The translations under genes and the position numbers were made by a program. Below the pieces are notes generated by a model, which did no database searches, was not told the DNA's origin, and saw only the letters and a program-made list of their open reading frames with translations. A stretch of DNA of 14,594 nucleotides, from contig CANRDR010000027.1 in assembly GCA_947629425.1 (NCBI GenBank), positions 1 to 14,594 of the forward strand. Reading direction: 5' to 3'. The stretch is from an uncultured Bacilli bacterium. Its GTDB lineage: Bacteria > Bacillota_I > Bacilli_A > RF39 > UBA660. This document shows, one piece after another, positions 7,086 through 13,319 of the stretch (position 1 is the stretch's first letter; each line of letters starts with the position of its first letter).

Positions 7086-8300
7086 TTATTCTAATTTATT
7101 TTTTATTTTAACTATTATAATACCTAAACTAAAAATAATTAAACTAAGAGACCTATAAGTAAACCATGCATGTATATATGAATGATTAGTTATTAAAGTA
7201 AACCAAATTATAGGCATTAATGAAATAATTAAATAAGGTATAATTTTATTATAATTAATCATACTCTTTATATTTTTTATTACATAATAAATTAAAAGAA
7301 TTAATAAAGATATTATCATTAAATAATCTATTATATTTAAACTATATTTAATATTTTCTTTTAATCCACTTAAAAAGTGTATCTTTTTATCTGTTGATGT
7401 TCTATATAAAACATTTTTAAAACCATCTAATATTACATTTTTATGTAATATTATTGATGATATAATCCATTTTAAAAACCACATTCCAGCATATCCAATA
7501 AGCCACATTAAAGAAATTTTTAATATTTTTATTATTTTTTCCTTAGTTTTTGATTTATCTAATATCATATAAAATAATAATGGATAGCCTAATGTTAATA
7601 ATGGTGTTGTAAAAAAATCAAAATAACTAGTTAATATACCTATAATTAAAAAGTAATAATAAATTTTATTTTTAGTTAATTTTTTATAATAATTTAATAA
7701 AAATAAACAACTTATTAACATTATATTGTATGCAAACATATATTCTAAACATTTATATATAGTCATCGGCATCATAAAAAATATACTTAATATAAATGGT
7801 ATTATATATTCTTTTAATTTATTATTATTTAATTTTAAACATATTAATAATACTAATAATGTTTCTATATAAAAATTTATTATTTTTACTTGAGATAAAT
7901 TAAAAACTAATAAAAGTATTTTTAATGGAAATATATAACCATGCCAATATCTTGGATAATCTATTTGTTTCGTAGATTCATTATTTAAATATTTTTTTAA
8001 TCCATTTAATGGATTTTTATCAAATAAATATTTATTACTTGCAGTAAGTTCTAACTTATTATTTCCATCTATAATTAATTCAGATAACATAAGACTATCG
8101 GTATAATAATCTAAATTAGTACTGTTTATATTTTTTAAATCATTTATATAAATATTATTTTCATCAAAATAACCAACTATATTTTTTATTACTCTATTAT
8201 TGGGTATATTATATGAAATATATAATAAAGTAAAACCTATTATACTTGAAATTATTAAAATTAATATAGTTTTAAAAATAATATTACATATATTTTTCAT
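7086..8300 (-). CDS. Polytopic membrane protein, possibly GT-C-type glycosyltransferase
   Basis: 404 residues with about nine or ten hydrophobic segments: one N-terminal (about 9-33), then a polar stretch of about 90 residues (probably extracytoplasmic), then closely spaced helices to the C-terminus. Near the end, NHSYIHAWFTYRSLSL is a polar patch between helices, and YPRYWHGY marks the end of the large loop. A single membrane segment, a large outside loop, then a helix bundle resembles GT-C lipid-linked-sugar glycosyltransferases, and such proteins occur near polysaccharide genes; but no diagnostic motif was recognised, so this is a weak guess. The start ATG at 8300 has GGAGTG upstream. It diverges from the gene at 8446 across a 145-base AT-rich gap. 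No convincing terminator follows, so some read-through into hsp20 is possible. Confidence 0.75.
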   Translation of the reverse strand: MKNICNIIFKTILILIISSIIGFTLLYISYNIPNNRVIKNIVGYFDENNIYINDLKNINSTNLDYYTDSLMLSELIIDGNNKLELTASNKYLFDKNPLNGLKKYLNNESTKQIDYPRYWHGYIFPLKILLLVFNLSQVKIINFYIETLLVLLICLKLNNNKLKEYIIPFILSIFFMMPMTIYKCLEYMFAYNIMLISCLFLLNYYKKLTKNKIYYYFLIIGILTSYFDFFTTPLLTLGYPLLFYMILDKSKTKEKIIKILKISLMWLIGYAGMWFLKWIISSIILHKNVILDGFKNVLYRTSTDKKIHFLSGLKENIKYSLNIIDYLMIISLLILLIYYVIKNIKSMINYNKIIPYLIISLMPIIWFTLITNHSYIHAWFTYRSLSLIIFSLGIIIVKIKNKLE

Positions 8301-8445
8301 TTAACACTCCAATTATATTTAAGCATATGATAATATTTTTTTCAATATTATTCTATTATAAAAATTGTCTTAAGATATTTTAAAATTAACAAGTATATTT
8401 AACATATAATTAAAACAAAACACATAATCTTAAATAGGTGTAAAT

Positions 8446-9372
8446 ATGTTAAAGAAAAAAGCTTTTAAAAAAATATTATTAAGTTTATCTTTCTTATTAA
8501 TTATATTAATTGTACATATATTTCCAGATAAAAACGAAGAAGTAAATTCTATTACTAAAACTGATGATAAAATAAATATAATATACTTACTAGATAATAA
8601 TAATTATATAGCAAGAGTAAATACAATATTAACTAGCAACAACACAATAGATAGAGTTAAAGAAATAATATCTATTTTAACAATAGATTCTAATAAATAT
8701 ATAAGAGAAGGTTTTACTAAAATAATACCAAAAAATACTAAATTAATAGATTGTTCTTTAAATGATAAATTATTAAAATTAAATTTTAGCAAAGAATTAT
8801 TAAATGTAGATATAAATAATGAAGAAAAAATGATAGAGGCTATTGTATATTCTATGACTAATTTAGCAGATATTGAATATGTTTCTATATATGTTGAAGG
8901 TAATATATTAACTAATTTACCTAATTCTAAAAAGAAATTAAATACTATATTAGATAGAAAAATGGGCATTAATAAAGAATTTAACATTAATTCTATTAAT
9001 AATACTACTAAAACTACTATATATTATTTATCTAAATATAAAGATTACTATTACTATGTACCAGTTACTAAAATAAATAATGATAATGATTTAACTAAAA
9101 TAGAAATAATTATAAAAGAATTAACAAGTAGCAAAATGTTAAATACTAATTTAATAAGTTATTTAAATAATAAAACAGAACTATTATCATATAATGAAAC
9201 TGATAATACATTACTTTTAAATTTTAATGATTCTATATTAGATTTAGATACTAATAATATATTAGAAAAAGTAACTTATTCTATTAATTTATCTATTAAA
9301 GATAATTATGATGTAAAAAGTGTATTATATTATGTTAATGATAAAATAATTAGTACTTTTGCTATTAATTAA
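8446..9372 (+). CDS. GerM-like protein with two GerMN domains
   Basis: 308 residues. An N-terminal hydrophobic segment (about 9-27) after four basic residues would anchor it in the membrane or act as a signal peptide; there is no lipobox cysteine. Two copies of a similar domain follow. Copy 1 (about 45-165) starts INIIYLLDNNNYIARV and contains FTKIIPKNTKLIDCSLNDKL...NFSKELLNV. Copy 2 (about 188-305) starts TTIYYLSKYKDYYYYVPVT and contains LLNFNDSILDL. This tandem GerMN layout is that of Bacillus GerM, a cell-surface protein needed in sporulation and spore cortex formation; in other Firmicutes GerMN proteins are general envelope proteins. Whether this organism sporulates cannot be told from the window. 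AGGTG precedes ATG, a TATAAT lies at 8405-8410, and a terminator follows. Confidence 0.8.
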   Translation: MLKKKAFKKILLSLSFLLIILIVHIFPDKNEEVNSITKTDDKINIIYLLDNNNYIARVNTILTSNNTIDRVKEIISILTIDSNKYIREGFTKIIPKNTKLIDCSLNDKLLKLNFSKELLNVDINNEEKMIEAIVYSMTNLADIEYVSIYVEGNILTNLPNSKKKLNTILDRKMGINKEFNINSINNTTKTTIYYLSKYKDYYYYVPVTKINNDNDLTKIEIIIKELTSSKMLNTNLISYLNNKTELLSYNETDNTLLLNFNDSILDLDTNNILEKVTYSINLSIKDNYDVKSVLYYVNDKIISTFAIN

Positions 9373-9399
9373 ATAATAATTATATAAAATCAAAAAAAG

Positions 9400-9430
9400 A
9401 ACTTATAAATTTAAATAATATAAGTTTTTT
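9400..9430 (+). terminator. Intrinsic terminator after the GerM-like gene
   Basis: AACTTATA (9400-9407) pairs with TATAAGTT (9419-9426), 8 bp with an 11-base loop, followed by TTTTTTATTTTT. A run of As on the other side means it could also work on the minus strand. Confidence 0.75.
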
Positions 9431-9441
9431 ATTTTTATAAG

Positions 9442-9450
9442 TGATATAAT
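9442..9450 (+). promoter_or_regulatory. Extended -10 promoter of the Fic gene
   Basis: TGATATAAT is an extended -10 (TATAAT at 9445-9450) with no good -35. Transcription would begin near 9457, giving a leader of about 12 bases containing the GGTGAT ribosome binding site for ATG at 9469. This favours 9469 over the ATG at 9457 as the translation start. Confidence 0.45.
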
Positions 9451-9468
9451 TAATATATGGTGATTAAT

Positions 9469-10218
9469 ATGTTAATAGAAAAAATAAAAAAAGAATTAAA
9501 AGAACAAAAAAATATAAAATTCAAAGGAAATATATATCATTATTCTATAGTTTTTTTTGCATATAATTCAAATAAAATTGAAGGAAGTCATTTAACAGAA
9601 GATGAAACTGAAGAAATATTTGAAACTAATTCATTTATACCTAAAGATAAGTTTGCAATTAAACTTGATGATTTAATAGAAATGAAAAATCATTTTCGTC
9701 TTTTTGATTATACTTTAGATATTATTGATGAACAATTAACAAAAGAAATAATAATTGAAATGAATAAAATATTGAAAAGAAATACATCTGATGAAGATAA
9801 TCCTAGATATAATGTTGGTGGTTTCAAAGTAGTTCCTAATAAAATTGGATTAATTAATGTAATTAGTACATCTAATCCAGATGATGTAGAAAAAGATTTA
9901 GATACGCTATTAAAAGAATACAATAATTTAAAAAAAATTACTATAGAAGATATTATAGATTTCCATTATCGTTTTGAATGCATACATCCATTTGGAGATG
10001 GTAATGGAAGAGTTGGACGTATGATAATGTTTAAAGAATGTTTAAAAAACAATATTATGCCTTTTATTGTAATAGATGATGATAAACCATTTTATATGCG
10101 TGGTTTAAAAAATTATAAAGAAGATAAAATGTTTTTAATCGATACAATTAAACATGAACAAGATATATATGAAAATATTGCTAAAGATTTCTTAAATTTT
10201 AAACTAGAAGATAAATAA
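9469..10218 (+). CDS. Fic family AMP-transferase with N-terminal inhibitory motif
   Basis: 249 residues from ATG at 9469, chosen because GGTGAT lies five bases upstream; ATG at 9457 would add MVIN. Fic enzymes transfer AMP (sometimes another nucleotide moiety) from ATP to a target hydroxyl. The active-site motif HPFGDGNGRVGR begins at H173 and matches HPFx(D/E)GNGRxxR completely: catalytic His, the Asp, the anion-binding GNG and the second Arg are all present. Near the N-terminus SNKIEG (34-39) fits the inhibitory (S/T)xxxE(G/N) motif, so this is a self-inhibited class II protein with Glu38 expected to block ATP binding. No antitoxin gene is adjacent, consistent with in-cis inhibition. The target is unknown. 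No DNA-binding C-terminal domain is seen. A small hairpin with a T run overlaps its stop. Confidence 0.95.
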   Translation: MLIEKIKKELKEQKNIKFKGNIYHYSIVFFAYNSNKIEGSHLTEDETEEIFETNSFIPKDKFAIKLDDLIEMKNHFRLFDYTLDIIDEQLTKEIIIEMNKILKRNTSDEDNPRYNVGGFKVVPNKIGLINVISTSNPDDVEKDLDTLLKEYNNLKKITIEDIIDFHYRFECIHPFGDGNGRVGRMIMFKECLKNNIMPFIVIDDDKPFYMRGLKNYKEDKMFLIDTIKHEQDIYENIAKDFLNFKLEDK

Positions 10219-10229
10219 GTATCTTTTTT
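10208..10229 (+). terminator. Weak terminator overlapping the Fic stop codon
   Basis: AAGATA (10208-10213) and TATCTT (10220-10225) form a 6-bp stem with a 6-base loop containing the TAA stop, followed by TTTTTTATTTT. The stem is weak, so termination may be partial. Confidence 0.5.
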
Positions 10230-10244
10230 ATTTTAAATAATTTC

Positions 10245-10273
10245 TTTAAATAATAAAATAATTGTTTTATAAT
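10245..10273 (+). promoter_or_regulatory. Possible promoter of the coiled-coil gene
   Basis: TATAAT (10268-10273) with TTTAAA (10245-10250) at 17 bases. The -35 is only a partial match and the background is very AT-rich. Start near 10280 would leave a short leader carrying GGAGG (10281-10285). Confidence 0.4.
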
Positions 10274-10292
10274 ATTTATAGGAGGTTTTAAT

Positions 10293-11069
10293 ATGTACTA
10301 TTATAAAATGGAAAAAGATGCAAATAATGAAGAATATATAAATAAATATAAAATTATTATTGATAAAGAAGAATTAAATAAATATAAAATTATTATTGAT
10401 AAAGAAGAATTAAATAAATTAAGATGGGAAGTAATAGATAATTGTAGTAATATTATTCATAAAAGTTATAGAACAACTGAAACACCTATTTATGATAAAG
10501 AACATTTTAGAAATTATAAAGAAAAGAAAGATGGTGTTTTTGAATATATTGATGCACCAGATGAAGATGCTTATTTAGTAGAATATGACTATTTAGAACA
10601 TTCCATATTAATTAAATATATTGATAATCTTTTAAATGACAATTATGAAATTATAAATAAAATAAAAAAATATAATAAAAGTTTTAAAGATAATTCTAAA
10701 GATTTAAAAAAAGAAGCTGAAGATTTAGCGAATGAAATATCTTTAATTACTATTAATAATTTAGATATTAACTTAGAAGAATATATTAATAAATTAAATA
10801 TTTTAAATAAAAACATACATGAACAAGAAATTTTAAAGAAAAAATATAAAACAGAAAATTTATATAAAAATAAAATACTATCTTGTATAAGTTATAAGTT
10901 TGTTAATTCATATAAAGTAAGTAGTTTACGTAATAAAATAGATAAAATAAATAAATTAAAAAGTGAATTAAATATTGAATTAAAACAATTAAAAAAATTC
11001 TTTATAGATACTAATGATTATAATTTAGATAATAAAACAAAAAAACTAATAAAAAATAATCTAGACTAA
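10293..11069 (+). CDS. Unrecognised charged coiled-coil protein
   Basis: 258 residues, not recognised. There is no signal peptide or membrane segment, so it is probably cytoplasmic. Residues 17-40 are two identical copies of NKYKIIIDKEEL, followed by a third start NK. A middle segment (about 43-95, LRWEVIDNCSNIIHKSY and a Tyr/Asp/Glu-rich part) looks globular. From about 105 to the C-terminus the protein is Lys/Asn/Leu/Glu-rich with heptad-like spacing, suggesting long helices or coiled coil. GGAGG at 10281 fixes the start. It follows the Fic gene by 74 bases on the same strand, so a functional link is possible but unproven. It ends six bases from the convergent tyrS, and its last codons form one arm of a shared terminator. 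Confidence 0.8.
   Translation: MYYYKMEKDANNEEYINKYKIIIDKEELNKYKIIIDKEELNKLRWEVIDNCSNIIHKSYRTTETPIYDKEHFRNYKEKKDGVFEYIDAPDEDAYLVEYDYLEHSILIKYIDNLLNDNYEIINKIKKYNKSFKDNSKDLKKEAEDLANEISLITINNLDINLEEYINKLNILNKNIHEQEILKKKYKTENLYKNKILSCISYKFVNSYKVSSLRNKIDKINKLKSELNIELKQLKKFFIDTNDYNLDNKTKKLIKNNLD
10341..10412 (+). repeat. Perfect 36-bp tandem duplication inside a coding region
   Basis: Two identical 36-base units (10341-10376 and 10377-10412), each encoding NKYKIIIDKEEL, followed by the first six bases of a third unit. Identity at every synonymous site points to a recent slippage event. The frame is kept. Confidence 0.97.
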
Positions 11070-11080
11070 AATAGATTATT
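11055..11080. terminator. Bidirectional terminator between convergent genes
   Basis: AATAATCT (11055-11062) and AGATTATT (11073-11080) form an 8-bp stem with a 10-base loop. Ts follow on the plus strand (TTATTTT) and six Ts follow on the minus strand. Both the plus-strand stop (11067-11069) and the tyrS stop (11076-11078) lie inside the hairpin. Confidence 0.85.
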
Positions 11081-12308
11081 TTATTTTACCTATAAAGTAT
11101 TTCTTTTTACCTTTTCTAATTATTAAATAATTATCTTCTATTAAAATACTTTTATCAATTATTTTATTCTCATCTAGAATTTTTTCTCCATTTACTGTAA
11201 TACTACCACTTGTTAAAAATTCTCTTGCTTCTCTTTTACTTACTGTAATATTATTATTAACTAATATATCAATTATAGTTGTATTTATGTCAAAATCAAA
11301 ATTAGGTACATCTTTTAAACCATCTTTAATTTCATCAATACTTAATTTATTTATTTCTCCACTAAATAAACATTCACTTATTTTTATTGCTTTTTCAAAT
11401 TCACTTTCACCATGTATAAATTCTATTACTTCTTTTGCAAGTGTTTTTTGTGCAATACGTTTTTCTGGAGTTTCTAAATGTTTATTCATAATACTTTCAA
11501 TTTCTTCTTTATTTAAAAATGTAAATCTTTTTAAATAATCTTCCATCATTACATCATCAAAATTTAATATATATTGATATAGTTCATAAGAAGATGTTTT
11601 TGTTTTATCTAACCATAATGCATTACCATATGATTTTCCTAATTTATTTCCTTCTTTATCAGTTGTTAGTGGCATACTAAAAGCATACACTTCTTTATCT
11701 TTTAATTTTCTTATTAATTCTATTCCAGTAGTTAAATTTCCCCATTGATCAGATCCACCAAATTGTAAATTTATTCCATATAATTCATTTAATTTTAAAA
11801 AGTCATATCCTTGTATTAACATATAAGAAAATTCTGCATAAGATATTCCTATATCTAATTGTCTTTTTACTAAATCTTTATTAATCATATAAGTTACATT
11901 GATATATTTACCAACATCTCTTAAAAAATCAATATAATTCATATCTTTAAACCAATCATAATTATTTACAATTGTAACATCATTACCAAATAGTTTAGTC
12001 ATTTGTTCTTTAATTTTAACAAAATTTTTATCAATTACTTCTACATCTGCTTTTTCTCTTTCACCTGTACCTCTAGGATCCCCTACACGCCCTGTTGCAC
12101 CACCAACTAAAATATATGGAATATGTCCTGCTCTTTTTAATCTTTCTACCATTAAAAATGTAGGAAATTGTCCTATATGTAAACTTTCTGCAGTAGGATC
12201 TGCTCCAATATAAAATTTCATTCCACCTTTATTTAATAATTCTTCTAATTCAGGACTTGTGCTATCTTTAATTAGTCCTCTCCATACAAGTTCATCATAA
12301 AATTTCAT
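11076..12308 (-). CDS. tyrS: Tyrosine-tRNA ligase
   Basis: 410 residues, normal for the bacterial TyrRS of the TyrS type. It activates tyrosine with ATP and charges tRNA-Tyr in the cytoplasm as a homodimer. Class I signatures: the HIGH-type motif HIGQ at 44-47 in ADPTAESLHIGQ, the tyrosine/tRNA site stretch with YAEFSYMLIQGYDF and FGGSDQWGN (183-191), and the KMSKS-type loop KLGKS at 222-226. The C-terminal part (about 343-405, with ITVSKREAREFLTSGSITVN) is the S4-like tRNA-binding domain. The start is fixed by AGGAGG just downstream of the T-box terminator. It stands alone behind its own Tyr T-box leader and promoter and converges on the coiled-coil gene. Confidence 0.98.
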   Translation of the reverse strand: MKFYDELVWRGLIKDSTSPELEELLNKGGMKFYIGADPTAESLHIGQFPTFLMVERLKRAGHIPYILVGGATGRVGDPRGTGEREKADVEVIDKNFVKIKEQMTKLFGNDVTIVNNYDWFKDMNYIDFLRDVGKYINVTYMINKDLVKRQLDIGISYAEFSYMLIQGYDFLKLNELYGINLQFGGSDQWGNLTTGIELIRKLKDKEVYAFSMPLTTDKEGNKLGKSYGNALWLDKTKTSSYELYQYILNFDDVMMEDYLKRFTFLNKEEIESIMNKHLETPEKRIAQKTLAKEVIEFIHGESEFEKAIKISECLFSGEINKLSIDEIKDGLKDVPNFDFDINTTIIDILVNNNITVSKREAREFLTSGSITVNGEKILDENKIIDKSILIEDNYLIIRKGKKKYFIGKIK

Positions 12309-12324
12309 AAAATATCCTCCTATT

Positions 12325-12382
12325 AAAAAAATTCATATATATAAGGACGCTTTTGCGTGGTACCACCTTATTTCTATGAATT
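12325..12382 (-). terminator. Regulated terminator of the tyrS T-box
   Basis: AAUUCAUA/UAUGAAUU outer stem followed by seven Us, enclosing the whole T-box/antiterminator hairpin. It ends about eight bases before the AGGAGG of tyrS. Confidence 0.75.
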
Positions 12383-12451
12383 ATCATACTTATTTATCTT
12401 AACGCGATTATTCGATTTAGCTCCAGGTGTGTAAAACCTTTCATCACTAAC
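12325..12451 (-). promoter_or_regulatory. T-box leader of tyrS (Tyr-specific, very short Stem I)
   Basis: The T-box AAGGUGGUACCACGC lies at 12355-12369. Antiterminator: UAAGG (12366-12370) with CCUUA (12342-12346), a UGGUACC bulge, and ACGC/GCGU closed by an AAAA loop. Terminator outer stem: AAUUCAUA (12375-12382) with UAUGAAUU (12330-12337) and a U run (12325-12331). Stem III: UAUGA (12384-12388) with UCAUA (12375-12379). The proposed specifier is UAC (12431-12433), six bases before GGAG (12421-12424), in the 7-base loop of a small hairpin AGGU/ACCU. A block AAUCGCGUUAAGAU is shared with the pheST leader. T-box identity is secure; the short Stem I depends on the promoter call. Confidence 0.93.
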
Positions 12452-12457
12452 AAAAAT

Positions 12458-12485
12458 ATTATAACATATTTAAATAATTAATCAA
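12458..12485 (-). promoter_or_regulatory. Promoter of tyrS
   Basis: TTGATT (12480-12485) and consensus TATAAT (12458-12463), 16-base spacer, minus strand. The -35 overlaps the TGA stop (12482-12484) of the upstream glucosaminidase gene. Predicted start is near 12451. Confidence 0.65.
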
Positions 12486-13204
12486 CTTGTTTTTATTTTT
12501 TCAATGTAATTGTTTATTTTTTCACTCCAAGTAGTACTAGATGCATATTTTGTATTAATTAGTTCTGGTGTTGTTAAACCTTTGCTATAATAATTATTAT
12601 ATAAAATATCTAAAAATCCATTAATACCTTCTTCTAATGTATTAAATTTCATATAACCATTAGTTCCTCTTAAACCACCAATATTATAGTTTTCTGTAAC
12701 TAATTTACTACAATTCCAATAGCAACCTGTTTCATGTAATACAATCGCAACAGAAAGATATGGATCTAATCCAGTATTTTGATAATATGTAGCAAAATAA
12801 ATACCTGTATTAGTTAAAGTTGAATTTAAATTTTTATTAAGTTTATTTACTAATTCTGTTAATGTTAAATTATCATATATTATACTTCCATCATCAACTA
12901 TTTCTTTATATTCTTTATTTTTAACCTCTTCTTGTTTTGAAATAGTTTGAGAAGTAGGTTCTATTATCACTTTAGTAGTTGTTTCTTCTAATATTTTTTC
13001 TGTTGTAAATTCTGTTGTTATTATTTCTGGTGTAGTAGTTTCATATGTTTTATTTTGTATTGTTAAATCATTATATACTATATTTTTTTTAATTTCTTTA
13101 TCAAAATAATTTTTATAAAAATATTTTTTTATAGATATTACACTAATTATTGATAAATAAATACCAACCGATATAATAAACAACTGTATAAACATTTTTT
13201 TCAT
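12482..13204 (-). CDS. Membrane-anchored glucosaminidase-like cell-wall hydrolase
   Basis: 240 residues. An N-terminal hydrophobic segment (about 6-25) is a signal anchor. A Thr/Glu-rich linker (about 55-95, with TTTPEIITTEFTTEK) is the kind of spacer that crosses the wall. Residues about 112-240 form a lysozyme-like, GH73/glucosaminidase-type domain: LDPYLSVAIVLHETG holds the expected catalytic Glu (E158), followed by NYNIGGLRG and the F-x-T-LEEGINGFLDIL stretch. The family cuts peptidoglycan between GlcNAc and MurNAc during wall growth or cell separation. Two cysteines (C161, C165) flank the active site. Its existence implies the organism keeps peptidoglycan. It ends in TGA; translation start support is weak (GTGAT). 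No terminator precedes the tyrS promoter. Confidence 0.85.
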   Translation of the reverse strand: MKKMFIQLFIISVGIYLSIISVISIKKYFYKNYFDKEIKKNIVYNDLTIQNKTYETTTPEIITTEFTTEKILEETTTKVIIEPTSQTISKQEEVKNKEYKEIVDDGSIIYDNLTLTELVNKLNKNLNSTLTNTGIYFATYYQNTGLDPYLSVAIVLHETGCYWNCSKLVTENYNIGGLRGTNGYMKFNTLEEGINGFLDILYNNYYSKGLTTPELINTKYASSTTWSEKINNYIEKIKTS

Positions 13205-13261
13205 ATATTAATCACTATAATAATATATCAAATAAATTATAAATATGCAAAATTAATATTA

Positions 13262-13293
13262 TTTCTTTTAAATACTTTTAAATTTAAAAGAAA
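13262..13293. repeat. Perfect 11-bp inverted repeat downstream of the TasA-like gene
   Basis: TTTCTTTTAAA (13262-13272) and TTTAAAAGAAA (13283-13293) with a 10-base loop; a nested perfect palindrome (13275-13290) offers an alternative fold. On the minus strand it starts 27 bases past the stop of the 13320-14594 gene and is not followed by a T run, so it is not a standard terminator. Confidence 0.6.
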
Positions 13294-13319
13294 AAAATGA
13301 TGGGGTTGGGCTAACAAAA

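Noticed and set aside
8301..8445. Small gene or RNA in the divergent gap
   Set aside because: 145 bases of AT-rich DNA with promoter-like pieces only; no open frame with a ribosome binding site and no stable structure seen.
9301..9470. Antitoxin gene upstream of Fic
   Set aside because: The gap holds only a terminator and a promoter; the inhibitory motif is within the Fic protein itself.
12482..12484. Mycoplasma-type code with TGA as Trp
   Set aside because: Trp is written TGG in the conserved synthetase genes, and reading through this TGA adds only a few codons before TAA.
13297..13314. G-quadruplex
   Set aside because: Only two G runs (GGGG and GGG) are present; four are needed.
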